Assembly (NCBI RefSeq): GCF_040412425.1
Contig: NC_089749.1
Span: 31,123,313 to 31,187,312 of the forward strand
Direction of reading: 5' to 3'
Origin: Macrobrachium rosenbergii
Lineage: Eukaryota > Arthropoda > Malacostraca > Decapoda > Palaemonidae
Length of the DNA stretch: 64,000 nt
Position numbers and translations under genes: made by a program. The number at the start of each line of letters is the position of its first letter. Position 1 is the first letter of the stretch. This document shows, piece by piece, positions 51,243-63,806 of the stretch. A model generated the notes under the pieces. That model saw nothing but the letters and a program-made list of their open reading frames with translations, had not been told where the DNA came from and ran no database searches.

Positions 51243-52316
51243 GTTTTGCTATCTTATTACCTTAACGTAACATGACATTAGAAGTTATTCCCAAATGCCT
51301 GTATGAATTCGCTCTTCTTCCAGCCTCATTAATTCGAAAATTGAGTTGCATTGTAGAGTGCCTGAAACTATAGTTTGTCTTCATTTTAATTGATTTCTAA
51401 TTAGTCAGTGGCTGTACTTCGATTTCATGCGATGAATTTTCTTTGTTATGTCAGGGTTTTGAAGTCCTTTGCCAGGTTTTTCAGTTCCCCCTAACTAGCC
51501 CTGTAACCTGACAACAGTGACCACGCTGTTATTATCTCAAAATTATTTTCAGGGACTCAGACGCATGAATATGCGTCTTTAACCCCCTTTTATTCATATC
51601 ATAATTACCCCTTGTGTACTCTCCATTAATATGGAAGAATACAGTAGTTCTGTGATCTAGCTATTTTTAATAATGACCCGATAGCAAGGTGTCTGTATAT
51701 ATTTGTCCGTTAGTTTAGAAAGGAAAATGTTTTAAAGAAAAATATTGTTTACGTTGGTGACCCTGGTAACTCTTAATCAATTGGTCATTTTATTCCTTGA
51801 CGAAATATTTTTAATCACTCAAGATTGACTTTCATTGGCGCTTTATACTTCAGGAATCAAAAATTTGTTGTCTTAGCACAGCCTGTTTCATAATATCGTA
51901 GCACACTCTATCTCATGATACAAATAGTGAAGCCACAGACAAGTTTCTTGCATGAGATTCCTATTAGCTCCATTACGTTACTTCCTCAGTCCTCAGTCAT
52001 AGACTTTCACTTTGTGCACTTTCCTATCAGCCACCTCTAATTTCTTAGTTCTTATAGAGGGGCAATAATTCCAGTATGCTTATTTTGTCTGGTTTTTCAT
52101 CACCTTGGATACGGCTACTCTTTTGCGCTGCACTCATCATACAATCCAGTTTAACGGTAAATGCATGTGTATGGGTGGTTACATTTACGTATCTGTATTT
52201 TTGCATGCACAGTTGTGTAAACAGACGTGTTTATCTGTAAACTAATGTATGTGTGTATGTACTGTGTTTAAAAAGTGACTCAAAACTGTAGCAGAAAGCA
52301 TACCACTTAAAAGAGC

Positions 52317-52320
<4 letters not shown>
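51242..52320. other. AT-rich unique DNA
   Basis: No gene or shared repeat recognised. Confidence 0.4.
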
Positions 52321-52355
<35 letters not shown>

Positions 52356-52381
52356 AGAGAGAGTGTGTGTGTGTGTGTGTG
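52321..52381. repeat. TC then GT microsatellite
   Basis: (TC)n at 52321-52351, GTAAGAGAGA, then (GT)n. The junction is partly self-complementary (CTCTCGTAAGAGAG). Confidence 0.95.
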
Positions 52382-53989
52382 CGTGTCTAGTAGAACAATA
52401 CTTCATTGTTTCCAAAATGTCAACGTTGAGATACTTGTCGATTGAAAAAATGATTCACGTGTCTGATTTTTCATGTTCTTTTCTTTTTTGTCAATAATTT
52501 TTATTGATAAATGTTATGATTAAAACGGGGCAACGTCATTTGTATGCATTAACAAGTGCAAACGTAATTGTAGCACCCTAGAATTTTTGCTTCATCCATT
52601 TTTATAGTACATATTGTATAAGTGAAAGCTTACGCTGCCTAGTCAAGGGAAAGCTCGTGTACGGTTCAAGTCGGACGAAAGATTATAGAACAAGTTTACG
52701 GGTCGCTCTATGAGCAAGAACCCGTGCTAGCATAAGCCTGCTCAGTCATAAACAACAACAAATAGAACCAGTAGAGTCTGATATTAGAGAGAAAATAGCT
52801 TAATGATAGTGGTAAAGGGTTGTACTGACCCGCTTGATACTCTAGTGATGGCGTAGGGCCCCGTGTTTTCCTGCGTTTTAATAGGACGTGTGCCTATTTG
52901 ATGCATTATGCGTAAGTGTTGACTCCACAGATGTTAGTGTGATTTCTTGCATTTTAGTACTTATTCGCTTTTGATTTCCATGATATCAAATAATTTTGAT
53001 CAATTGTGTGGTACAAATTGAGCGAACGGTTAAGTTATCCTTGAGATGTTACCGATATATTTTTCCTGAAATATGTGAGCAATTGTTTCATGCCTGAAGC
53101 GCCTCTATTTTTGTAATGCATAGGAGATTGAGACAGGGAGCTCAGACGTGACAAAGACCAGAATGAAACGGAGAAAAAATAACGGTCTGTCACAAAGAAA
53201 GGGATATTAGATGAAACAGGAAACACCGGAAAAGGTACAAAATTCCAAAGCTTGTCGGTAGTTGGAAAGAAACCGGCATCTTACCGAGCAATTTAAGGGC
53301 TGCAATCTACACAGAATCAGTGTGTGGTATGATAGATTAGTTAGTGTTAGGAGGCGCCCCGTTCTCTTTCATGCGTGTTTTTTTTTAGATACCTTTATCA
53401 AATTATTGAAATGCTAATTATTTTGCTTCTCAAGCTGTGTCGGATAAAATTCAAGTTTTATGAGTAAATATTTTCACAGAAAAGGTGATGTGAGCGAGTA
53501 TTTTATATAAAGGAACGTTTAATGTCATCTCCAAGTGAACGTTTAACAACGCGACCTCGTGAGGACAGGTGTGCTTGAGGCTGGTTGCAAGCATTCAAAT
53601 GTGCCCCTTTGTTTTTTTAACAGTTTTCCAAAGTTTACCGAAAAACATTGTGTGTTATTTGCAAATATTTCTTTAAGTGTCCTTGTTATGATTTGTTTTG
53701 GATATTTATCATCCACATAACAAAAACGTTTCCGAAAAGGTGTCCGCGGCTTGGTGCGTTTTCAGTGAGCTTCACGGCGTGTTTTAAACACAACCGGATT
53801 TTCGTGGAAGCAGAATCTACTATCTTTTTTTTTTTTGACATTTATAACTGAAAAATTCTTTAGATCAGGTTATGTAGCGACTTGATTACGCAGAAAAATA
53901 TCGGCTAGTTCGTCTACTCTTTACTCTTCTACTCCATTTATTCTCTTTCCTTCATTCATTTTCAACAACGTCCCACTTCCCCCCAACTC
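52382..53989. other. AT-rich unique DNA, no gene seen
   Basis: Contains AGCAAGAACCCGTGCTAGCA near 52708, whose reverse complement resembles the AGCACGGGTTCTT block at 24088. No coding evidence. Confidence 0.4.
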
Positions 53990-54044
53990 TCTCTCTCTCT
54001 CTCTCTCTCTGGCGTCAGATGGTCTTCTTCTTTTTCACTTTTCT

Positions 54045-54089
<45 letters not shown>
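53990..54089. repeat. (TC)n pair with GGCGTCAGATGG spacer
   Basis: Two TC runs separated by GGCGTCAGATGGTCTTCTTC and a T/C-rich remainder; the spacer shares TCAGATG with the other paired arrays. Confidence 0.93.
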
Positions 54090-54213
54090 GTTCGCCAACT
54101 GAATTTCTTCTGTCACATCCGATGTATAGATGATTCTTTGACAGGAAAAGCTCTCGATTGATTTTGTAAGAAGATCAGCTACTTGTATCGGTTTTCGGGA
54201 ATAAAGGAATTTA

Positions 54214-54430
54214 ATTATTGAGTATGGTCATAAGTAGATAAATTATGAATTAATAAATGAAATTGTTGAATGTGGTTGTAAGTAGATAAATTATGAATTA
54301 ATAAATGAATAACAAGGCGAAATGAGCAATAGATGAAAGTACAAGTGATATAGACATAAATGAAGAAATGGATAATATATAGTTGAAGAAATGGATAATA
54401 TATAAACGAAGAAATGGATAATATATAAAA
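54214..54430. repeat. Two small tandem repeats
   Basis: A 48-base unit at 54214-54261 and 54262-54309 (shared AAGTAGATAAATTATGAATT). Then three 23-base units GAAGAAATGGATAATATATA at 54362, 54385 and 54408. Confidence 0.9.
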
Positions 54431-54638
54431 CCCTAAGCAAAACCGAAGTAGAGAGATGAAAAACAAACAGATATAAAATATATGGATAAGTAAAGACAGC
54501 ATAATTCAAGAAATAAATACATTCCGTACAGACACCCTTCTTGGGAATGTTTCCCGCGATAAGTGCATCTTTATCGATGAAATATCTCCTTCCCCGAGGT
54601 ACCGTGACTCGCATTAACGTTTCCTGATAGCGACGGTG

Positions 54639-54640
<2 letters not shown>

Positions 54641-54696
<56 letters not shown>

Positions 54697-54709
54697 ACAC
54701 ACACACACC
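54641..54709. repeat. (TC)n with short (AC)n
   Basis: About 50 bases of TC followed by ACACACACAC. Confidence 0.96.
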
Positions 54710-54891
54710 TTAGTTCGTTGTGTTGTACGTAAGCCTTTACGTTCATGCATACGTTAAGGTGTACTTGTGTTTATGTGTTTGTGTCCAGCTGTTCACAGTC
54801 GATGCATTCTCATTGTTATATGTCAGTGAATGTTGATAGTTCGAGCGAAGTCGTTTGTTCATGTCTTTTTTTTTTTTTTTTACAAGAATAG

Positions 54892-55097
<206 letters not shown>

Positions 55098-55408
55098 TAT
55101 TAGATTCTTTTTAATTCCTCCGTCTTAGTTTCATTGCACCTGATGCCATTTAATTAATCCTCCTTGTGTTCTATAATTTCCTGACGGTTCTCTATTACTC
55201 CTTTAATGAGCAGTTTTCTTTCTTCGTTCCTCGCTAGTCAGCTTTTAGTCGACTTCAGCTTGTATACTGAGATTGTTTGCACCTGTTAGCTCATACATAC
55301 ATTATATGAACGAGAACTTTGATGATTTATTCATTTGTGAAGACAGCGATTACCTGTTAAGTAGCTTCATGATGGCAACCATTCATCCATAAATACTTTC
55401 CTTCCCCC

Positions 55409-55410
<2 letters not shown>
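55098..55410. other. Unique spacer
   Basis: Nothing recognised. Confidence 0.4.
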
Positions 55411-55461
<51 letters not shown>

Positions 55462-55504
55462 ATGATCACAAAAAGAGCGCTAGTGGATCTTCTTTTCCTA
55501 TTCC

Positions 55505-55567
<63 letters not shown>
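55411..55567. repeat. Paired (TC)n microsatellites with a conserved spacer
   Basis: (TC)n at 55411-55458, spacer containing CAGATGATCACAAAAAGAGC, GCTAGTGGATCTTC and TTTCCTATTCCACC, then (TC)n at 55508-55567. The spacer matches the shorter one at 40941-40966. Confidence 0.93.
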
Positions 55568-55570
<3 letters not shown>

Positions 55571-55930
55571 GTCAGGTACAGCCTTTACCTCCATCTTCGT
55601 CTTCTTCTTTTAACCTGCACCTTCTATAGCCGCTACTCACTCGGTCTTTCATCTCGATTTTATTTCCCTGTTCGGCTCCTCGGAGTATTTGTAACTCCTC
55701 CAATTGCCGGGTGTCATAACTCCATTGGCGAGGGCAGAATCGAGTCGCAGGTGACACAGGTAATAATGCTGAGGAGAAATTCTATTATAGAAATGAAACG
55801 GCTCCCAGCCATCCCACAGTTGGCATTAGGGCTGACACACCGCACTTTGCAACGGATTTCCCTCGACGCCAGCCAACCCTCCTCCTCCCTCCCCACTGCC
55901 ACTGATGGCGAACGGAAAACACGATGCGCT
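55568..55930. other. Mixed-composition unique DNA
   Basis: GC-moderate. Overlapping open frames occur on both strands (55714-56010 minus, 55751-55975 plus) but none shows a domain or conserved start, and several continue into the decayed array at 55931. Confidence 0.35.
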
Positions 55931-57345
55931 TCTGCACGGATGCGCTGCACGATGAACACGACCGTGCACAGATAAAACGACGTAGGACGAGTACGACCAT
56001 GATCGTACACGGAAACCGTGCACGATTAACTTGACCATGATCTCATTTTAATCCTTGAACGGTAAATGCAAACATACGTAAAACACCGGTGTTAGTAAAC
56101 ACCACCCTGATCTTACACAGAAACCCTGTGCGATGTTGACGTTCATGACTTGACAGGCAGTACCTGCACGATAAACACGACCCTGCACTAAACGCGACGG
56201 TAAACAATAAACACGACAACGATAGCATGGTACACTGCAAGGTGCATGATGAACACGACCCTACATAAAAATGGATCATAGACAATGACCACTACTATAC
56301 AGAGGAGACGAGGTTAGAACACTCCACGAACGAACACGAAAAACTCACGTTATTCAGAAAACATGACGAAATTCATAGACAGAGGCCTTTCACGATGATG
56401 GCCGCCTTACACCAAAAGCACCATACATAAAACGCATCAGTGCTGTTACACGAAAGACAGCGCTATACCATGAGCAGGACGAGGCTATCATTATGACGAA
56501 GGCTGGTTAAACCGCAAGCCAGGCACTTTTCTTACAGAGATCCAAGTTATGCGATAAACGCAGCCAAGCTTTCCACCAAAGACCCAAGGTATGTGTGACA
56601 ATGCCATTAATGTGGAATGAAGTTCAACAAATACAAACCACGATTTAAAGCAAGGAGGGTGCACCTTGAACTTGGACACTTTCATACAAAGACGAGAAGT
56701 TCGATAATAAACACAACAACGTAGTTTATCCGGACGAAGTTACACGGTAAATAGACCGCACGCACATTAATGCCTACGTTGCTTTTCGAGAAACGCCTCC
56801 GCACTTGGACACGAATAACGAGGTCACACAATAAACATGAAAGAGATTGAGCTTACATAACGAACGTTGAAATGAATGTGGCCACACCATAATCTAGTTC
56901 GCAACTTTCACAGCCCGCGGTTGAAAGAAAACGAGCGACAAATTCGCAAAGTTTTTGTTTCAAGGGGAATGCCTCTGTTTTGAAGAAAGGCTGATGATGC
57001 ACACGCGGCAAACATCTTTACTTACAACAAAGTTGCGCGATGAACGACAGCAATCTTCTTCAAGGAAAGCATCAGTCTGATTACACACTGGTCGCTGGGA
57101 TAGTGGTTAGTGTCTTGGAATGCCACTCAGATGTCATGAGTTCGCTCCTCCCCCAGGGGGATGAAGAATCACTGGCACTGAATCATGATCAGTTACTGCC
57201 GCGGTGTGGGGTCTGTGGTGGGAGGTTGAAGCCAACATATTCTTTGGAAGCTTGAATTTGAAGTCAGTGGCCTTGTGGGCTTGTTCCATATGAATAGGTT
57301 TCATCTGCTGAATAAAATAAAAAAAATACATGATAAACTTGACCA
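55931..57345. repeat. Decayed CACGATAAACACGACC-type array (array B), split by a SINE
   Basis: Variants of GCACGATAAACACGACC recur at about 55947, 56020, 56166, 56243, 56549, 56699, 56741, 56825 and 57035. Steps are near multiples of 36-42 bases. A longer shared phrase (CCATGATCGTACACGGAAAC and CCCTGATCTTACACAGAAAC) is spaced 108 bases. A further variant, ACATGATAAACTTGACC, lies at about 57328, just beyond the SINE at 57086-57327, so the SINE landed inside an existing array. Confidence 0.6.
57086..57327 (+). repeat. Family A tRNA-derived SINE, full copy
   Basis: Head CACTGGTCGCTGGGATAGTG with A box TGGGATAGTGG, B-box region GAGTTCGCTCCTC, body as in the other copies (GATGAAGAATCACTGG, ATCAGTTACTGCCG, GGTTGAAGCCAAC) and an A-rich tail. 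It interrupts array B. Confidence 0.88.
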
Positions 57346-59022
57346 CGCCTCCTCACAAGAGCTTAAGACTTTATCATGAACAGGAATTCAAAACTTTGAA
57401 TTTTTTTTTTTCCCTCTGCATTCCCGAATCTTGCAAGCTTTCTTCCATCAAGAGACCGGTATATTACTTCCTTGGCTGTTAATCCCCACTCTCCTTCCTT
57501 TATTTTGCTTATCTTTGGGCCATGATAAAAAGGGGCATTAGGTTGCACGTCCCAGTATCCTTTGTATTGCACATCAGTACAGCGCGCGTCTGTGTCTGGC
57601 TGTTCAACAACTGCTGTAAAGAGTTTGTGGGGTATCTTCATTTTCCCTCATTGCTGGACGGTTTCATGCGGAAGAGATGTTCACACAGCAGTGATATAAT
57701 AGCTAAGATGTAAGACAAGTCAAGTACACGGCATGGCCGTTTTTTATTCCCCGTTTTATGACGTCACACGGGAACAGACAGGCTACAAGAAAGTGATGTC
57801 CTGGAGCGTTCTTCTACGACGTCAGGTATTAGTCCAATGCCATTCTAGTGATATTGATTTATCTGGTAATGTGAACAGTTATCTTAGTAGCTTAGAGCTG
57901 GCAACACGCACTGCTCCATGAGCTGTCTGTGCCCTAGGAAAGAGTTGTTTCCAAAAGCATTGTATTTAAGACATTGCAACGATTCAGGGTTTTCTCCGTT
58001 AGCAGTGCCTAGGAGGTAGCGTAATGAAGAGGCATTAAGTGGTACACTAACTTCATTAACTTTTTTATTTGCTTTTGTATTATCTCACTGACTATCCTCC
58101 CCCTCTGTTATATCATTGTTTTTAGCAAACTTGTCTGTTTTCATGATTCATGATTTACTGTGGTTTTACAATGAGTTTATTCGTCAAAAAACGTTGCCGA
58201 TATCTGTATCTATGGTGTAAAGAAGGCACCTTAGACAACTCTGTTCCTCCTATTTCTTCCAAAGGTTATTTGATAAATTCTATTTCTTACAAAGGGCAAT
58301 TGATATATCATGTTAGCGTTTTCTCAACATGTTACCATCAGGTTTTCTACCGATTAGCCTGTTCTAAAATTGACGCAGTTTATGTTATCCTTTACTTTAT
58401 GCCTACTAACATGACTGTGAGCTCAGAAAAATATTATACTTATGCTAATAAACATCAGAATGTTAGGCACTGCCGTATTTCTCCAGCTCCTTTGGAGAGG
58501 GACGTCTCCTTCCAACAGCTCATTATTGGACACTGAAGTAGCTCTAGTTTCTCACTTAACTAACATTGCAAGCTCTCGTTTACTCTCGAAAGGAAGGAAG
58601 GAAAAAGGGCATCCAGTAAGGTTCTCCTACAGAAAATTACGTAAGCCTCTAACGGTAAAACTATGGAGACATAAAACCGAGATTTCCTCGTCAGCGTGCG
58701 GGAAAACTGCAGTTCTGCATCACTGTTAGGTTAGGCTTCTGATGCATATGAAGATTTATGGTGTAAACTACACAAAAGTGATGATAAACTTTTGAACGTC
58801 ATCTTGTAGTAAATGTGCTTATTTATAAGAAGAATAGTATCAAAGAAACCAGCTCAATGCAAATTAATAGTATTGAGGGAAGAAACTTGATAAACGTGCA
58901 GACGACCTCTAGAAGGATGAAAAAGACCGTTAACGATGGTGCCTTTCTCTTTGGCTAAAGACCCTAGTGCTGAGGAAAACATACCCTGCTCAATCAACAT
59001 TTCATTATTTCATGTGCATATA

Positions 59023-59026
<4 letters not shown>
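57346..59026. other. Unique DNA, no gene recognised
   Basis: Open frames at 57733 (62 codons), 58150 (128 codons) and 58442 (95 codons) have normal amino-acid composition but no motif I know; the latter two overlap in different frames. The 128-codon frame is the longest complex non-exon frame here and is the one to compare first against transcripts. Confidence 0.35.
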
Positions 59027-59333
<307 letters not shown>

Positions 59334-60013
59334 TATAAATCAGGTGGATGATATGATATAATCCATTGTACATTTGAGACACTTATGATTGCTATGTAAA
59401 AATTGACTCTAAAATTCTTTGTCAGAATTAACTTAATCTCTTATAAATTTTGTTCTTATCAAAGGTTGTGGTTCTGATATTATTATTGTGAATGCTTTCA
59501 CAATACCTCAGAATAGTCAGCATTTATTGAATCATGGTCAGATTCACAATTGAAGGTATAATAACTTAGAATTATTCAGAAATGTCATGAACATCCGGAT
59601 TTCTGTAAGCATATAAAATTCATTTATGTAGTCATTCATATACTTGTAGGACTTCTGTTCACCAACGCATCCGTGTATACGTATAAACACCTCCTCGCGG
59701 ACATGCACAAACAAAAGGCCAAAAGTGAGAGAGGCGAGTCAGGGGCTGGCTGGACTCGACTTTATTCCTAGTAATATATCATTATTGCGCAGAGAAAAAA
59801 AAATGGATACATATTGCGTTTTATTATAAAAAGATTGACGTATGCTTATTTGTGTCTGCCACTGTCTTTGTGATGTGCATGTAAAGAGAGAATGACCGAC
59901 TTGTACTAATGTGTATCTGGCACAGTCTACAGTATATGCAACATTTATTGAAGGAGGGAATGCAAAAGCTCGTCAGAAGAGGGCAAACGCCAGTCGCCGA
60001 AGAGAGCGGCCTG
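59334..60013. other. AT-rich unique DNA
   Basis: Nothing recognised. Confidence 0.4.
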
Positions 60014-60042
60014 AGGAGGAGGAGGAGGAGGAGGAGGAGGAT
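60014..60042. repeat. Short (GGA)n microsatellite
   Basis: About nine GGA triplets; poly-Arg and poly-Leu frames here are artefacts. Confidence 0.95.
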
Positions 60043-60214
60043 TGCTGGGGCAAATGATGTGGGAGTAGGGGACCTGGTCGGAGTTACGGGGGAGTTCTGG
60101 GAAGAGTCGGGGTTCCTCCTAAAACGTAAGTCAATAAGAACATTCAGAAGCCGCAAACTTCCGTCAAGGCAACTTGGTCCATAATGTTATGCGATGTCCA
60201 GGTAGGCCTCATCC

Positions 60215-60512
60215 TGGAATGGAATGGATTATAAAATTTAGACCGGAGGTCAAGCACTGGGACCTGAGAGGTCACTCAGCGCTGAGAGGGAAAGGTGTAA
60301 CAGGAAGAAAACCTCGTAGTTGCGCTGTGAAACAATTGTTAGGAGAGGGTGGACAGCAAGATGGAAGAAAGGTAATAGGAATGGGGGTATAGTAAAAGGA
60401 ATGAAAGGGGTTGCAGCTAGGGACCGAGGGGACGCTGCAAAGAACCTTGAGTAATGCTTACAGTGTACCGCATGAAGTACACTGACGGCACTGTTTCCCT
60501 ACGGGGGACATT
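60215..60512 (-). repeat. Dispersed repeat family C, copy 3 (inverted)
   Basis: Reverse-complement match to 13889-14212 and 47783-48077: CTCAGCGCTGAGAGG, CGTAGTTGCGCTGTGAAACA, GCAGCTAGGGACCGAGGGGA, GCTGCAAAGAACCTT, GTACACTGACGGCACT and CCCTACGGGGGAC. Confidence 0.88.
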
Positions 60513-61659
60513 CCTAGCTGTTCAGGGTCTTGCGCATCATCAGGAGGAGTAGGGAGAAAAAGAGAGCCCCAAAATCTAGACATCAGTTGCCAGTCATAAG
60601 ACCCATATTGCTTTCATAGTTTCTGAGAAAATCCACATGTAATTTTTGCACAAACTTAGTCTCCTCGCCACATTTAATTATAAGAGTAGGGCATAAGATA
60701 AAAAAAAAAAAAGATAAAAGCATTGTCTTTTCCCACATCGAAAAACTGTAGTGTATCTACACATATGTGTGTACGCGCGCGCGAGCCTGCCTATCATTTG
60801 GTATCCATAAACTCTTTAGGCTGCAAAATATAAATATGTTCCATTTTCTTTTTAATTAATTAAATATGGGCCTTACATGCCAGGTGCGTACACCTATGCA
60901 AGATACGTTTAATCTCCATGTCTAACAATTGGATCGGTTTCGTATGACCCCAAGGTGAAGGTAAAAAGTAAGTATGCCATGGTTAACATTCAAAATATAT
61001 TAACAAATGTGTGAGAAATAAAATTGTTCAGCTGAAAATTAAACAGAATTCCGACGTAATTCATATTTTGTAGGAGAAAACGATCCCTCACTGCTGAAGT
61101 AGTCACAGGTTTTTTTTTCCTGAATTTGCTCTACAGTATGTTTATTTCTGTTCAAGTCCATAACGTTTTATTTGATGTATATTTCAAGTTTTGCTTTTAG
61201 TTTTATCTGCGTATTACCATACTTCACAATGAAAGTGTGACGTTTATGCTAAATAAAAATATTAATATTAAAATGACGGTAGAGTGTTGGCGAGGGATGT
61301 TTGTTCCGGGCGCGTATACGGTAGGTAATGTGTGAAGGCTTTTGATATAACAAACAGATTCACTTCACTTCTCTTTTCCAACTGTAAATCGAATATGGAT
61401 GTAGAATTTGGGAATCTGAATACAGAATTTCCTTTCACGTCTAAGATAAGTTTAGCGTTGCATATGATAAAACGATTTTGACTTATTTTCTATTTGCCTT
61501 TGCCAGTCAGTTTCCTAAAACAAAAATCGGGTTATTTGAGTGACATTTCATCTATCAAAAAATCCCGATCTAATACAGTGATAGAGTGCGATCGTTTCTA
61601 AACAATAATAAAAGTGAAAAAAAATTCCTGATACCCAAACATTGCATAAAGTGAGAGAG
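60513..61659. other. AT-rich unique DNA
   Basis: A short CGCGCGCG tract lies at 60775. No gene. Confidence 0.4.
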
Positions 61660-62310
61660 AGGCGCCTCTGAATGATGGAAGAGGTATCACTGAAGATTGA
61701 GACAGGCAATTTGTTTAGTCTCCGCTTCCCCATCAGTAAAATCAGCTGTTTCGCCCGCGTAAATCAAACTGGATCCAATTACCCGCCAAAATGGCTCTCC
61801 CGGGAGCCCGCCATTGCACAGGCCATCCGTTTCCCAGCGCTATGTCATATCCCACTGACCCTTGTAAACAACCGGTTGGATTGGATGCCTTGGCTTTGCG
61901 AGATTAGGATGAACGTCGCGGCTGGGGATTGGCTGGATGGTTGGCTTAGCCGTCGCGGCGTGGAACGGCCGAAGGAAAGAAGAGCGAGAGTGGAATGTTG
62001 CAAGGAGGGAACGCGCCGATGGATTAGGCGCCTCCGTGGAGGTAAGGTAGGAATGATAGCGGAGGAAAGGGAAAGGGAGATGCAGTTGCTGGAGGAGAAA
62101 GAGGAGGAAAGGGAGAGAGGGAGGAAGAATCGTTCGGTGATGGATTGGAAGGTCTGCCTCGAGATGAGGGAGCGCACGGGAGTAAAGGGTAGAAGTAGGG
62201 AGAAATGTTTAATGCCAAACAGAGAGGGAAATGTTGGTGATCAAAGTCCGGTTTGCCGGTCGAGCAATTTTGGATCAGTTCACGGTACAACGAACGGGAA
62301 TACTTAACAC
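61660..62310 (+). promoter_or_regulatory. CpG-rich segment with a 211-codon open frame
   Basis: GC and CpG rise sharply between about 61740 and 62060, with CCCGGGAGCCCGCC, GTCGCGGCTGGGGATTGGC and GCCGTCGCGGCG, and GATTGG occurs twice. The frame 61672-62307 is the second longest complex frame in the window. Its C-terminal half is Arg/Glu repeats from GA-rich DNA and it has no known motif. CCGTGGAGGTAAGGTAGG near 62031-62048 would make a good splice donor. It may be an alternative promoter or first exon, an enhancer, or nothing. Confidence 0.3.
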
Positions 62311-63301
62311 CCCTTATCCATATTAAGGAATCTATGCTTTTTTTTTTTTTTAGAGCTGGCTTTTGCTTAGAATTGTAACTAGCCTTTTTTTCTGGGAGCT
62401 GCACCCCAGCACACCTCCCAAGACAACTTTCTTTCAAATATTTTGCTAGGCCATTGTATTTTGATAGATCGGTTGTATTTATTCATTACATATTTATTCT
62501 TCTAATGTTCATTTAAATCCGCTCTTGTGACTCACATGGGTCGAGAACATGATAAGCTCTCTCATGACACTGAACCTAAAATTTTCTCATCGTTGAAACA
62601 AATCTGTAAAATGTAAAATTATAGGTCGCTTTAATTAAAGGCCAAAATGTCGCTTGATATACAGACAAAAATATACCACGTTTCTAGGACAGATAAAAAA
62701 TCGCATGAAGTAGGAAATTATGACATCGCATTTTCTTTGGTTGATCAAAATGATGACTTACTTGTACACCAATAGTCACGAATTCATATCTGCTGATTTA
62801 TGATGTCGTCTCTCGTGAGTGACTCGGAAGAAAAATCCTTTGAGATGAAGAACACTTTGTTATAGTTTTGCTCGTATATCAAATGAACAACAACAGTCTA
62901 CAGAAAACCTAACATGAGCGATCACTCACGTCCTCTATACTGGGCACCAAAGGCCAAAAAAGAAAGTACTTCAACGTCCACCTCTGTAATATAACGGCCA
63001 CTTTAGTAAAGATAATGGAGTTGATGTCATTGCCTCAACTCAGTAAATGTGAATATCATCAAATCATTTTGTGGGGACTCTCATGATACATGTTAGAATC
63101 AGGTAGCCTAAGTAGGTGAAGGAAAGCATTTTGCCTAAGTCGATTGCATCATCTACATTGTAAAGGATCAGTATGGGTTGCTTTTTTTTTAAAGTTAATT
63201 ACCAATTTCCATGCTTAAAGATGTACGTTTTCATAACGAAAATATTTAAAGTTATATGTAAACAATGATCCATGCTTTGTTTTTAGATTGAAAACCATAA
63301 T

Positions 63302-63303
<2 letters not shown>
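62311..63303. other. AT-rich unique DNA
   Basis: Nothing recognised. Confidence 0.4.

Positions 63304-63388
<85 letters not shown>
63304..63388. repeat. (TA)n microsatellite
   Basis: About 84 bases of pure TA. Confidence 0.97.
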
Positions 63389-63391
<3 letters not shown>

Positions 63392-63613
63392 GTTTGTATG
63401 TGTTTAAATATGTATGTTTAATTGTATGTTTATGTGTGTTAGAGAGAGAGAGATGATGCCGTAGTTCAAGTTTTTATGATTTTAAGGCTAGAATAAAGGT
63501 CACAATAGTAAAGTAAATATTTTCCTGACCTTTGCTGCCAAGATTCTGAATTTCCGTCCTGCTTCTACGTTCCCTGATTTCTTACGAAAGCGCACATTAC
63601 GACAGAATTAGTA

Positions 63614-63806
63614 GAATTTATTTCTGGTGATAGAAATTCATTTCTCGGTATAATGTGGCTCGGATTCCACAATAAGCTGTAGGTTCCGTTGCTAGGTAAC
63701 CAGTTGGTTCTTATCACGTAAAATAAGTCTAATCCTTCGGGCCAGCCCTAGGAGAGCTGTTAACCAGCTTAGTGATCTGGTTAAACTAAGGTATACTTAA
63801 CTTAAC
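63614..63806 (+). repeat. Family B SINE, 5'-truncated
   Basis: Matches the body and 3' end of the copy at 24169-24445 (GGTGATAGAAATTCATTTCT, CGGATTCCACAATAAGCTGT, GTTGCTAGGTAACCAGTTGG, AGGTATACTTAACTTAACC). It lacks the tRNA-like head with its B box. No target duplication was found. Confidence 0.88.

Noticed and set aside
58150..58729. 128- and 95-codon frames as a gene
   Set aside because: Unrecognised, overlapping in different frames, AT-rich, without promoter or splice context; mentioned only as a transcript check.
61672..62307. 211-codon frame as a protein-coding gene
   Set aside because: C-terminal half is low-complexity Arg/Glu from GA-rich DNA, no motif, and the antisense frame is open too. 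Kept only as a possible regulatory or exon region.
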